Shown: positions 43,995-52,689 of the stretch, piece by piece
How the letters are laid out: each line of letters opens with the position of its first letter
How positions within the stretch are numbered: the first letter of the stretch is position 1
Assembly (NCBI GenBank): GCA_036504875.1
Contig: DASXUK010000042.1
Location: 29,371 to 93,370, forward strand
Source: JACPFJ01 sp036504875
GTDB lineage: Bacteria; Desulfobacterota; Desulfuromonadia; Geobacterales; Pseudopelobacteraceae
Direction of reading: 5' to 3'
DNA length: 64,000 nucleotides
The notes under the pieces: generated by a model
Databases searched by the model: none
Seen by the model: the letters and a program-made list of their open reading frames with translations, nothing else
What the model was told of the DNA's origin: nothing
Program-made: the position numbers and the translations under genes

Positions 43995-44840
43995 ATGACT
44001 AATGACAGAGCACTTCCTTTTATCGAACACCTGGTAGAGCTAAGAAAAAGGCTGGTTATCATCTTTATTGCGTTGGTAATCGGCATGGGCATTGCTTGGA
44101 ATTTTTCCAGCGACATCCTGAGCTTTGTTGAAAAACCGCTTACCGGTAAGACCTATCTGACCGAAATCAAGAAAAAAGTCTACGCCGAAGTCAAAGTACG
44201 CGCCCCGAGCCTTTATAACCGTTATAAACTTGAACAGGAAGTCTCTGCCCCAGAGAAAAAACGTCCCTTAAATTATAGTGCTCCTTTGGAACCGTTCTTC
44301 ATTCAGTGCAAGATATCCATGCTGGCAGGTTTTATCATGGTATTGCCAGTAGTATTCTTTCAGTTATGGCAATTTATCGCACCTGGCCTGACCCGCAAGG
44401 AAAGACGGTACGTAATTCCCTTCATAACCGCTGCCACACTCACCTTCTGCATAGGGGCCTTGTTCTTTTTGATCGTGATCTGGCCGGTGATCATCAACTT
44501 TTCCCTCTCCTACGAGGCTGAGGGGCTGCAAAGCTGGTTCAATATCAGCGCCTACATAAATTTCTGCCTCAGATTGATTCTGGTTTTCGGCTTGATTTTT
44601 GAACTTCCCATCCTGACCATGATCCTGTCCCGCTTTGGGCTGGTCAGCTACCAAATACTTGCGCCTAAACGTAAGTACGCCTTATTGGCCAGTTCTATTG
44701 TGGCTGCCTTCCATGCCGATCTTATCACCATGTTTGTCATTATGATCCCTATGTACCTGATGTATGAAATCAGCATTTGGGTGGCGCTGATCTTCGGGAA
44801 AAAGAAAAAAATCATCGAAAATGAGTTGCCAGCTGTTTAG
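43995..44840 (+). CDS. tatC: Twin-arginine translocase subunit TatC, with enlarged first periplasmic loop
   Basis: The 281-residue protein has six membrane helices and the conserved FIEHLVELRKRL at the N-terminus, SAPLEPFF (residues 95-102) and GLTRKERRYV. The first periplasmic loop is about 70 residues, roughly twice the usual size, with a charged helix (EIKKKVYAEVKVRAPSLYN). TatC recognises RR signals; the DUF362 protein here is one likely client. No tatA or tatB gene is next to it. Confidence 0.93.
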   Translation: MTNDRALPFIEHLVELRKRLVIIFIALVIGMGIAWNFSSDILSFVEKPLTGKTYLTEIKKKVYAEVKVRAPSLYNRYKLEQEVSAPEKKRPLNYSAPLEPFFIQCKISMLAGFIMVLPVVFFQLWQFIAPGLTRKERRYVIPFITAATLTFCIGALFFLIVIWPVIINFSLSYEAEGLQSWFNISAYINFCLRLILVFGLIFELPILTMILSRFGLVSYQILAPKRKYALLASSIVAAFHADLITMFVIMIPMYLMYEISIWVALIFGKKKKIIENELPAV

Positions 44841-44889
44841 GTACTGGTAAAGGTTCAGATTTACCTGCCACCTATCATCGGAGGTTTCA

Positions 44890-45978
44890 ATGACAAAGAC
44901 TATCGGCATCCTTACCGGGGGCGGTGATTGCCCGGGCTTGAATGCAGTTATCCGCGGAGTTGTAAAGAGTGCCATTATCCGTCACAACTGGCAGGTAATC
45001 GGCATTGAAGACGGCTTTGATGGATTGCTCGATCTCAACAAATGCCGGCCTCTAAACCTTGATAGCGTTCGGGGGATTTTACCACGGGGGGGCACCATCC
45101 TTGGTACTACCAACCGTGGCAATCCCTTTTCCTGCCCGGAAGAACAGAATGGTAAAATCATCCATGTCGATTATTCAGACCAAGTATTGCAAAATGTAAA
45201 AAAATTAGGAATTGATGCCCTCATTGCCGTCGGTGGCGAGGGCTCGCTGAAGATAGCCCTTGATCTTTACAAAAAAGGGATTCCGGTGGTGGGCGTGCCC
45301 AAGACAATCGACAATGATCTGCGCGAAACAGATCTTACCTTCGGCTACAACACCGCTCTGGAAACAGCTACCGATGCGCTTGATAAATTACATACCACTG
45401 CCGAAAGCCATCATCGAGTTATGATCCTGGAGGTAATGGGGCGCTATGCCGGCTGGATTGCTCTTGAATCGGGTATTGCCGGCGGAGCCGATGTTATCCT
45501 TATCCCAGAGATACCTTTTAGCATTCAAAGCATCTGTTCTTCGATCAAGGAACGTTCGAACCGTGGCAGTCATTTTAGTATTATAGTTGCTGCCGAGGGT
45601 GCTTTTCCTCAGGGGGGTGAGCGGATAGTAGCCAAGGAGGCCGATGAACGGTATACTATTGAGCGATTAGGCGGCATTGGACAATACGTAGCAAAAAAGA
45701 TTGAACAATGTCTGGAGATGGATGTGCGGGTTACTGTCCTGGGGCACCTGCAGCGGGGAGGTTCCCCCAGTACCTTTGACCGTGCTCTTGGAAGTCGTTT
45801 CGGCACTAAAGCGGTTGATATGGTAGCCAGGGGGGAATTTGGAAACATGACCTGCTTGGTTGGCAGAAGCATCGTTTCAGCCTCTATCGAGGAAGCAACT
45901 CGTGATCTGAAGCTTGTAGATCCGCAAGGCGAAATAGTCCGGACCGCTAAGGATCTGGGTATTATGGTTGGCTGCTGA
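44890..45978 (+). CDS. pfkA: 6-phosphofructokinase (mixed-substrate group III type)
   Basis: The 362-residue enzyme has GILTGGGDCPGLNAVIRG, GGEGS (115-119, usually GGDGS), PKTIDNDL (137-144), MGRYAG and RGGSPS. The Gly in GGEGS points to ATP use, while the Lys in PKTIDND is common to the PPi and group III forms. Glu for Asp in the GGDGS box is a small deviation. It catalyses the committed step of glycolysis. GGAGG precedes the ATG. Confidence 0.92.
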   Translation: MTKTIGILTGGGDCPGLNAVIRGVVKSAIIRHNWQVIGIEDGFDGLLDLNKCRPLNLDSVRGILPRGGTILGTTNRGNPFSCPEEQNGKIIHVDYSDQVLQNVKKLGIDALIAVGGEGSLKIALDLYKKGIPVVGVPKTIDNDLRETDLTFGYNTALETATDALDKLHTTAESHHRVMILEVMGRYAGWIALESGIAGGADVILIPEIPFSIQSICSSIKERSNRGSHFSIIVAAEGAFPQGGERIVAKEADERYTIERLGGIGQYVAKKIEQCLEMDVRVTVLGHLQRGGSPSTFDRALGSRFGTKAVDMVARGEFGNMTCLVGRSIVSASIEEATRDLKLVDPQGEIVRTAKDLGIMVGC

Positions 45979-46012
45979 TTAGTAAAAAATCTGAGGATCT
46001 ATATGTATTTAG

Positions 46013-46041
46013 TTGACAAGCAAATTAAAAAACAATAAACA
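46013..46041 (+). promoter_or_regulatory. Candidate promoter for the Rrf2 gene
   Basis: TTGACA (46013-46018), a 17-base spacer and TAAACA (46036-46041, weak). The region is AT-rich. An autoregulatory site is possible but not defined. Confidence 0.45.
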
Positions 46042-46073
46042 AGACATATCTGGTCTTCTAGGAGCCGTTAAAG

Positions 46074-46478
46074 ATGATGGAGCTTACCCGCAAGGGTGAA
46101 TATGCAATAAGAGGTATAGTATTTCTGGCTACGCAACCGGCTGATCAGATCTGCCTGTTAAGCGATATTGCAGCGGCAGTTGATGTCCCTCAAACCTTTC
46201 TTGCCAAAATCTTTCAACAATTCAGCAAAATAGGTCTTGTCAGGTCTTATCGTGGTACTGGTGGGGGGTTTATACTGGGACGGCCACCCGAAAAAATCAG
46301 CCTGCTTGAGGTAGTTGAGGCGGTAGAGGGCCCTATTGTTCCTAATCGATGCGTCACCGGTGAACGTGATTGCAGTCGTTCTGATACCTGCAATGTTCAC
46401 CCGGTCTGGATGGATGTAAAAGAGCAGATCCGTGATATCCTGGCACGTGTTAGCCTGAAAGATCTGGCGGGTATATAA
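46074..46478 (+). CDS. Rrf2 family transcriptional regulator, probably Fe-S binding
   Basis: The 134-residue protein has an N-terminal winged helix (MELTRKGEYAIRGIVFLA, IAAAVDVPQTFLAKIFQQ, GGGFILGRPP) and three Cys at residues 93, 100 and 106. This three-Cys cluster resembles the IscR [2Fe-2S] site (spacing in IscR is x5, x5; here x6, x5). It lies directly upstream of cydAB, so an oxygen, NO or iron-sulphur-sensing control of bd oxidase is likely. Inference. Confidence 0.9.
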   Translation: MMELTRKGEYAIRGIVFLATQPADQICLLSDIAAAVDVPQTFLAKIFQQFSKIGLVRSYRGTGGGFILGRPPEKISLLEVVEAVEGPIVPNRCVTGERDCSRSDTCNVHPVWMDVKEQIRDILARVSLKDLAGI

Positions 46479-46492
46479 ATACATTTTTTTAC

Positions 46493-46522
46493 TTGCATAA
46501 AAGATAAAAAAGGTCTTTTAAT
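46493..46522 (+). promoter_or_regulatory. Candidate promoter for cydAB
   Basis: TTGCAT (46493-46498), an 18-base spacer and TTTAAT (46517-46522) about 60 bases before cydA. The A/T-rich region is a plausible target of the Rrf2 regulator. Confidence 0.4.
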
Positions 46523-46583
46523 ACTCGTTAATACCATTTCATTTTTCTGTAAGATCAACTTTAGACAAAAAAGAGGAGGCGCT

Positions 46584-47930
46584 ATGGATGTATTAACTCT
46601 GAGTCGGCTGCAATTTGCTGTGACAGCCATGTTTCATTTTATCTTTGTCCCACTTACTCTGGGTCTTTCCGTTATGGTGGCCTGGATGGAGACACGCTAT
46701 GTGGTGACCGGGGATGAAATTTGGCTCCGCATGACAAAATTTTGGGGAAAACTCTTTTTGATCAATTTTGCTTTGGGAGTTGTAACCGGAATCACCCTGG
46801 AGTTTCAGTTTGGAATGAACTGGGCCGAATATTCGCGTTATGTTGGTGACATCTTTGGTGCACCGCTGGCCATAGAAGCCACAGTGGCTTTTTTTCTTGA
46901 ATCTGTCTTTATAGGACTGTGGATCTTTGGCTGGAACAAGATTTCCAAAAGGCTGCATGCAATGTCGATTTGGCTGGTAGCCATAGCCAGCAATTTATCC
47001 GGTTTATGGATACTGTTAGCCAACGGATGGATGCAGCACCCGGTTGGTTTTGTACTGCGCAACCAACGAGCCGAGATGGTGGATTTCATGGCTATGATCA
47101 CTAATCCGTATGGACTGATCAAGTTCGGCCACCAGATCGTCTCCGGTTACACAGTGGCAGCTTTTTTTGTCATGGGAGTCTCAGCCTGGCACCTGCTCAG
47201 AAACAATGAATTAGCCTTCTTTAAAAAGTCTTTCAGACAGGCGGCACTTTTTGGACTTGTTTCTGCAACCATGGTGGGTTTGTTTGGCGATCTTCATGCA
47301 GTTGAAATCGCCAAGGTACAACCGACCAAATTTGCAGCAATGGAATCAATCTGGGAGACCCAGCGCGGGGTCGGCATGAATATCTTTCTGTTGCCCGATG
47401 AAAAGCGTGAATGTAATGCAATTGAGCGACTCTGTATACCTAACCTGGTTAGCATACTGGCCTTTCATAATCCAAGTTCAGAAATAAAGGGTCTTAAAGA
47501 TTTTCCAAAGGAATTGCGGCCTCCGGTCCTGCCAACCTACCTCAGTTTCCGCACCATGGTCGGCTTGGGTACCTATTTTGTGTTGGCCTGCCTGGTGGCC
47601 CTGTTCCTCTCTTATCGGGCTGACCTTGAAAAACAGCGGGTCTTCCTGACCATCCTGGTTTTTTCAATCCCTCTCCCCTATATTGCCAACCAGTTGGGAT
47701 GGATAGTGGCCGAAATGGGCCGACAACCCTGGATAGTTTATGGGATCTTAAAAACAGCAGATGCTGTATCAAAGAACATCTCCATCACCCAGGTAGTGCT
47801 TTCTCTGACCGGCTTCACGCTGCTTTATGGCAGCCTTGGCGCAATCGATTTATTTCTGCTGACTAAATACTCCCGTAAAGGGCCTGATTCAGATCTTTCT
47901 AGAATTATTACTACCGAAGGGGGGAACTGA
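46584..47930 (+). CDS. cydA: Cytochrome bd quinol oxidase subunit I
   Basis: The 448-residue protein has the bd subunit I features: heme ligand His in AVTAMFHFIFVPLTLG (H18), the GRxxW-type pattern WIVAEMGRQPW, ANGWMQHPVGF and about nine helices. It carries the short Q-loop form. It reduces O2 to water at low oxygen and does not pump protons. GAGGAGG lies before the ATG; cydB follows after 3 bases. Confidence 0.96.
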   Translation: MDVLTLSRLQFAVTAMFHFIFVPLTLGLSVMVAWMETRYVVTGDEIWLRMTKFWGKLFLINFALGVVTGITLEFQFGMNWAEYSRYVGDIFGAPLAIEATVAFFLESVFIGLWIFGWNKISKRLHAMSIWLVAIASNLSGLWILLANGWMQHPVGFVLRNQRAEMVDFMAMITNPYGLIKFGHQIVSGYTVAAFFVMGVSAWHLLRNNELAFFKKSFRQAALFGLVSATMVGLFGDLHAVEIAKVQPTKFAAMESIWETQRGVGMNIFLLPDEKRECNAIERLCIPNLVSILAFHNPSSEIKGLKDFPKELRPPVLPTYLSFRTMVGLGTYFVLACLVALFLSYRADLEKQRVFLTILVFSIPLPYIANQLGWIVAEMGRQPWIVYGILKTADAVSKNISITQVVLSLTGFTLLYGSLGAIDLFLLTKYSRKGPDSDLSRIITTEGGN

Positions 47931-47933
47931 TCC

Positions 47934-48980
47934 ATGGAACTACAGATTACCTGGTTTGTCCTGTGGGGAATTCTCTGGAGTGTTTATTTTATGCTGGATG
48001 GCTTTGTACTCGGCACCGGGTTCATGTCCGGCTTTTTGGCAAAAAGTGACATAGAACGGCGGGTGTTAATCAATACAGTCGGTCCGATATGGGATGGCAA
48101 CGAGGTCTGGCTAATCACTGCGGGCGGGGCCACTTTTGCAGCCTTTCCAACCACCTACGCCCTGATGTTCAGCAACATGTACAGTGCTCTTTTGCTGCTA
48201 CTTTTTGCTTTGATTGTTCGTGGGGTGGCCTTTGAATTCAGAGGCAAGCTCAACAACCCTACCTGGAAGAAAGGCTGGGATATAGCTATCTCTGTTTGCA
48301 GTTTCCTGCCGGCTCTATTGTTTGGGGTCGCCTTTGGAAACATATTCAAGGGGCTTCCGATGCATAATGACTTTGCCATCCTTTCCTTCAGTTATGAAGG
48401 AGGACTGCTTTCGCTTCTCAACCCCTACGGGTTACTGACTGGAGTGCTGTTTGTCATGCTATTTGCCCTACATGGCTGTTTGTATATAGCCATCAAGACC
48501 ACCGGAAATCTGGCTTTTCGATCAAGTGAGCTTGCGAAAAAACTTTGGCTGCCGGTTCTATTGGTAGCCGTCGCCTTCCTTGGCTACACCTACCCCGCCA
48601 CCAGGTTGTACAACAATTATTTCAAGGTTCCGCTTCTTTTGATTATCCCTGCTATTGCCGTGACTTCCTTGTTACTGGTAAGGGTTTTCGCTGGTCGCAA
48701 TAACTTTTACAAGGCCTTTATTTTTTCATGCTTAACCATTGTATTTGTGGTGTTTACCGGCATAACCGGACTTTTTCCAAATCTAATCCCCTCTAATATC
48801 GATCTTGATTCCAGCCTTACAATATACAACTCATCCTCAAGCCCCTATACGCTTAAAGTAATGACCATTGTAGCCTTCATATTTCTACCGATAATCATCG
48901 CCTATAAGACTTGGGTCTACCGAATCTTTCGCGCCAGGATAACCAGCGAGGACATCTCCGGTGATTCTGAGGCATATTAG
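47934..48980 (+). CDS. cydB: Cytochrome bd quinol oxidase subunit II
   Basis: The 348-residue protein has about eight helices and the subunit II opening ITWFVLWGILWSVYFMLDGFVLGTG, then INTVGPIWDGNEVWLITAGGATFAAFP. It stabilises the heme-bearing subunit I. No cydX-like micro-ORF or cydCD is seen next to it. Confidence 0.96.
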   Translation: MELQITWFVLWGILWSVYFMLDGFVLGTGFMSGFLAKSDIERRVLINTVGPIWDGNEVWLITAGGATFAAFPTTYALMFSNMYSALLLLLFALIVRGVAFEFRGKLNNPTWKKGWDIAISVCSFLPALLFGVAFGNIFKGLPMHNDFAILSFSYEGGLLSLLNPYGLLTGVLFVMLFALHGCLYIAIKTTGNLAFRSSELAKKLWLPVLLVAVAFLGYTYPATRLYNNYFKVPLLLIIPAIAVTSLLLVRVFAGRNNFYKAFIFSCLTIVFVVFTGITGLFPNLIPSNIDLDSSLTIYNSSSSPYTLKVMTIVAFIFLPIIIAYKTWVYRIFRARITSEDISGDSEAY

Positions 48981-49022
48981 ATTGTTAACCTATTAGAATT
49001 AGGCGTTTTTATCCTAGCTTGC

Positions 49023-49053
49023 TTGACAAATGTTTTTATGTGCTGTATATAAT
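49023..49053 (+). promoter_or_regulatory. Strong sigma-70-type promoter ahead of a structured leader
   Basis: TTGACA (49023-49028) with a 17-base spacer to TATATA (49046-49051), or 19 to TATAAT (49048-49053). It predicts a transcript start near 49060 and a leader of about 155 bases. Confidence 0.7.
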
Positions 49054-49059
49054 TAGCAA

Positions 49060-49216
49060 CTAATCAAGCCCCAACAACAAAGTCCCGGTTATCCGGGACT
49101 TTGACGTTTAGGGGAAATCCACATGAAAGGAGTTTTTAGCCGGAACAACTGAAGTCTTTCCTCAGGCGTTTACGCCGGTCCGGCAAAGTCCACCACAACC
49201 GAACCCCATTTTACTT
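49060..49216 (+). promoter_or_regulatory. Structured 5' leader of the transglycosylase operon (possible regulatory RNA)
   Basis: An 11-base stem CAAAGTCCCGG / CCGGGACTTTG with a TTAT loop (49078-49103) sits inside CCCC (49069-49072) / GGGG (49111-49114). A second outer stem GCCGGA / TCCGGC (49139-49144, 49179-49184) encloses GGCG / CGCC (49165-49176). The first hairpin has no T-run. Several GGA triplets (49112, 49129, 49142) could bind CsrA. I could not match GEMM, ydaO, cobalamin, glycine or SAM consensus. Confidence 0.5.
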
Positions 49217-49864
49217 ATGAAAAAACTAATTATCTATCTATCATCCATGCTAATTCTATTAGCCTGTGAAAATGCGCCGCTCAAAAAGGCGAATCAGCAA
49301 ATCTCAGCTACCGTGTCGACAGAATCATTGCTCGACAGAGAGATCAAGGGAATGCTTGAGAAGGGTATTTCATTGAGTGAGCGCAAGAGACAGGTCGCAT
49401 CCATTGAAATATCTTTCAGGCGCTGCACCACTCCGGAAAGAGCCCGCCAGCTTGCAGCACTCTGCTTTACCAAAACCCTTGGAAGCCCCTTCATGCCTTT
49501 TGATCTCGCGGAGATAGCTTTGGCTGAAACTGGTGGCTATAAACTTTCGGCTGGTGCTGTATCTTCAAGGGGGGCTTTAGGAGTTTGGCAACTCATGCCG
49601 ACCCGGGCAAAAAGCCACGGTTATTCGCCAGCTGATATGAAAAATGATGAAAAATGTGCCGAAGCCGCTATTCGGGAACTCTACAGCAAACTCGCTATGG
49701 CCCAGGGTAACATGGAAAAAGCAAAGAAATTTTATTGCGGGCAAGGGCCTCAAGCTGATAATTACATGCGAAAAATCCGCAAAATAAGGCAAGAAATGCT
49801 CGTAGAGCTCGAACATCAAACCGAACGCCTGGCCATGGACGAGAGCGGAACCAGAATAAGATGA
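49217..49864 (+). CDS. Small lytic transglycosylase lipoprotein
   Basis: The 215-residue product has a lipobox (LILLAC, Cys 17) and an SLT-type domain: catalytic Glu in EIALAETGGYKL (E104) and SSRGALGVWQLMPTRA. It cleaves peptidoglycan glycan chains. The extra 60 residues between lipid and SLT are helical and basic. No ribosome site stands out before the ATG, which fits a regulated leader. It overlaps the LEA-2 gene by 4 bases. Confidence 0.9.
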   Translation: MKKLIIYLSSMLILLACENAPLKKANQQISATVSTESLLDREIKGMLEKGISLSERKRQVASIEISFRRCTTPERARQLAALCFTKTLGSPFMPFDLAEIALAETGGYKLSAGAVSSRGALGVWQLMPTRAKSHGYSPADMKNDEKCAEAAIRELYSKLAMAQGNMEKAKKFYCGQGPQADNYMRKIRKIRQEMLVELEHQTERLAMDESGTRIR

Positions 49865-50370
49865 TTCGCCGCATTGCTTACTGCCTGTTGCCGGCATTGC
49901 TTGTGCTGGTAACAGGTTGCTCCCACTTTATTCAGGAACCAAAGGTCACCCTAAAGCAGTCCAGTATCATAAATCTTGATACAGCCGGGGCTGATCTTGA
50001 ATTCTATCTAGGCATAACCAATCCCAATTCGTTTGACCTGTCTGTACTAAGCTATACATACGACCTCAGGGTGATGACCCTGAATCTGGCCAATAGTGGA
50101 TTACAGGAAACTTTAAGTATACCTTCCGAGTCAGAAACCGATATGCGGCTGCCTGTCAGGATAAGATACAGTGACCTTTTTGAAATCATTAAAAGGCACC
50201 CTGATCCGGAAAAAATTCCCTATCAGCTGAATGCGCGGCTGCATGTGCGAACTACCTTTGGTGACAAAATCATCCCGATCGAAAAGAACAGTACTTTTGC
50301 AATACCGGAGAAGTACCGCCCTGATTTTTATTTGGAGCGGTTCAAGGACATCTTTAAAAGGATGCCTTGA
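49861..50370 (+). CDS. LEA type 2 (WHy-like) lipoprotein
   Basis: The 169-residue product has a lipobox (LVLVTGC) and a LEA14/WHy-like beta domain: EPKVTLKQSSIINLDTAGADLEFYLGITNPNSFDLSV with the ITNPN motif. The family binds or stabilises envelope partners under stress. It shares ATGA with the transglycosylase gene. The pair share the structured leader. Confidence 0.88.
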   Translation: MIRRIAYCLLPALLVLVTGCSHFIQEPKVTLKQSSIINLDTAGADLEFYLGITNPNSFDLSVLSYTYDLRVMTLNLANSGLQETLSIPSESETDMRLPVRIRYSDLFEIIKRHPDPEKIPYQLNARLHVRTTFGDKIIPIEKNSTFAIPEKYRPDFYLERFKDIFKRMP

Positions 50371-50401
50371 ACCTTATGAAAAAGGTCTTTTCTCTTGATA
50401 A

Positions 50402-50438
50402 GAAAGCCGCCGCTCTGCTATAGTCGGGCGGCTTTTTT
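50402..50438 (+). terminator. Intrinsic terminator after the LEA-2 gene
   Basis: AAAGCCGCC / GGCGGCTTT stem with a 14-base loop region and T6. It lies inside the longest frame of the next ORF and supports the later start of the MCP gene. Confidence 0.9.
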
Positions 50439-50472
50439 AGTTCAAATTAAGATAGTTTATAAGGAGCTGTTT

Positions 50473-52626
50473 GTGACCGTGTCTCCGTTAGAAGGCAAAG
50501 GTTTGTCACTGCGTATTAAGATGATGATGCTCTCCGGCGTGGCGTTTGCAGGGATGCTCATTGTTACTGCCATTAGTATTTATCTGATGAACGAGGTCAG
50601 AATCGGTGGACCCGCCTATAAAACCATCCGCAATAATATGGATGCGCTCGAAAGCATATCGCTTTTAAAATCCGATTTATTCGAGATAAACAACGAAATC
50701 CAGAATTTCATGTTGGAAAACGACAAGGGAGCTGCAAAAATAAAGATCGCCCTGATCAAAGAACTAACCAGCGATATCGACCTGAAATTCGGGATTGTCC
50801 TGGAATCGGTAGAATCAAAAAGCAAAAGAGAAACCATCAACAAGGCCGATGCAATCTGGCAAGAATACAAGAAAACACTTCTGGAAGAGGTTGTTCCAGC
50901 CGCCATCCAGGGAAACATAGTTAAAGCTGGCTCTTTGATGACCGGCATCCAGGACAATCGGTTCAATCAGTTCAGTAAAACCGTGGCACTAATGGTTGAA
51001 AACATACGACAAGAGGTCAATAAGACCGAGGAGAGTGTCTCAGCCAGCATCCGCAACAAGATCATCAGCTCGGTCATGGTAACCCTGCTCATCATCGGCT
51101 TAATCGGCCTTTGTTCCTTTGTCATTACCGAATCCATTACAAAGCCGCTAAGAGCCTGTGTTGATTTCGCCCGTACAGTTGCCGACGGACGGCTGGATAC
51201 ACGTCTCACCATAACTAGCGGCGGCGAAACCGGCGCTCTGGCGACCGCCATGAACACAATGGCGGAGAATCTGCATAGCATGGTGACCCGATTGATTTCG
51301 GCTTCCGAAGTACTAACGTCGATCGACAACAATATTGAAAAAGCCGCCCATCAAGTGGTCAGCTCGGCACAACTCCAAGCCTCCGTGGTAAATGAGACCT
51401 CTCAGGCAGTTGAGCTGATCAAGATATCCGGACAGGAAGTATCGAATGGAATCGATACACTCTCGGGATCGGCTGCTGAAACATCAGCCTCGGTTCTAGA
51501 GATGGCTGCCAGTATCGAAGAGGTTGCCATGAGTGCTGACAAACTTGGCACCACAGTAGATGAGGTCAGTTCCTCAGTCATCGAGATGGCTGCCTCCATA
51601 AAAGAAATTGGCTCCAGCATCGTCAATCTTCTGGATACTTCCAGCATTACCGCCTCCTCGATTTCAGAGATGGATGCCACCATCCGACAGGTGGAGAAAA
51701 ATGCCATGGATACTGCTGCAATCTCCGAAGGTGTTAAAAATGACGCCGAAACCGGCCGTAAAGCTGTTGAGGAGGCGATTGCTGGAATGCAGGCTATTCG
51801 CACATCATCACACATCACTGCCGAGGTAATCGAAAACCTCTCGCTGAAAACCAGTGATATCGGCACCATTCTTTCCGTAATTGATGAGGTTGCCGAGCAG
51901 ACCAACCTGCTGGCTCTGAACGCGGCTATTATTGCTGCGCAGGCCGGAGAACACGGCAAGGGTTTCGCCGTTGTCGCCGATGAGATTCGGGAGCTGTCGG
52001 AACGCACCAGCAGCTCTACCCGTGAGATCGCCGCAGTTATCAAAGGCGTACAGGATGAGACGCTAAGAGCGGTCGATGCAATCAATCAGGCCGAGGCTAG
52101 TATTTCTGAAGGGGAAAAATTATCACAGCGCTCAGGAATTGCCTTGGAGAAGATTGTCAGCGGGGTACAGAGGGCAAGTGTTCAAATCCGTGAAATTGCC
52201 CGTGCTACTGTTGAACAAGCCCGCGGCAGCCAGAGTATTAAAGAGGCCATGGAAAATGTAGAGGAGATGGTTGGACATATTGCACAGTCTTCTTCAGAGC
52301 ATTCCAGAGGCAGCGATTTAATTGCCACCGCTATTGAACGAATTAAAGAACTGAGCATCCACGTCCGTATCTCTACTCGTGAACAGAGCCGGGCCAGCAA
52401 TTTGATTGCCCAATCTACCGAAAGTATCACCACTATGATCGACCAGATCAGAGAGGCCTGCCATTCCCAGGGTACCAGCAGCACCACAATTTATAAAGCG
52501 GTTGGCAACATCAGGGCATCTTCAGAATCAAACTCTGGGGCTGCTAGAGTCATGGAAAACTCTGTTACCGGCCTGACCAAGCAGATCGAACTTCTCGACA
52601 AGGAAATGTCCGGTTTCAGGATCTAA
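50473..52626 (+). CDS. Methyl-accepting chemotaxis protein
   Basis: The GTG at 50473 is chosen because AAGGAG precedes it and the upstream frame crosses a terminator; 717 aa. Membrane helix 1 (about 17-37), a periplasmic four-helix-bundle-type sensor (about 38-190), helix 2 (about 197-219), HAMP (about 220-272) and a long signalling coil follow. The tip reads ILSVIDEVAEQTNLLALNAAIIAAQAGEHGKGFAVVADEIRELS. No C-terminal pentapeptide. The CheD at 12.4 kb could deamidate it. No che cluster adjoins. Confidence 0.93.
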   Translation: MTVSPLEGKGLSLRIKMMMLSGVAFAGMLIVTAISIYLMNEVRIGGPAYKTIRNNMDALESISLLKSDLFEINNEIQNFMLENDKGAAKIKIALIKELTSDIDLKFGIVLESVESKSKRETINKADAIWQEYKKTLLEEVVPAAIQGNIVKAGSLMTGIQDNRFNQFSKTVALMVENIRQEVNKTEESVSASIRNKIISSVMVTLLIIGLIGLCSFVITESITKPLRACVDFARTVADGRLDTRLTITSGGETGALATAMNTMAENLHSMVTRLISASEVLTSIDNNIEKAAHQVVSSAQLQASVVNETSQAVELIKISGQEVSNGIDTLSGSAAETSASVLEMAASIEEVAMSADKLGTTVDEVSSSVIEMAASIKEIGSSIVNLLDTSSITASSISEMDATIRQVEKNAMDTAAISEGVKNDAETGRKAVEEAIAGMQAIRTSSHITAEVIENLSLKTSDIGTILSVIDEVAEQTNLLALNAAIIAAQAGEHGKGFAVVADEIRELSERTSSSTREIAAVIKGVQDETLRAVDAINQAEASISEGEKLSQRSGIALEKIVSGVQRASVQIREIARATVEQARGSQSIKEAMENVEEMVGHIAQSSSEHSRGSDLIATAIERIKELSIHVRISTREQSRASNLIAQSTESITTMIDQIREACHSQGTSSTTIYKAVGNIRASSESNSGAARVMENSVTGLTKQIELLDKEMSGFRI

Positions 52627-52689
52627 CAGCGGCGATCACCTTAACCTGATTTTACTGTTGAATAAGTTTTATCGACTCATGGAAATTAT

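Noticed and set aside
43766..44116. A 116-codon minus-strand frame overlapping the tatC start
   Set aside because: It is antisense to tatC and in a different frame from the more protein-like 51-residue ORF.
49060..49216. Leader considered as a c-di-GMP (GEMM) or c-di-AMP (ydaO) riboswitch
   Set aside because: The conserved core bases of neither class could be placed, so only an unclassified structured leader is reported.
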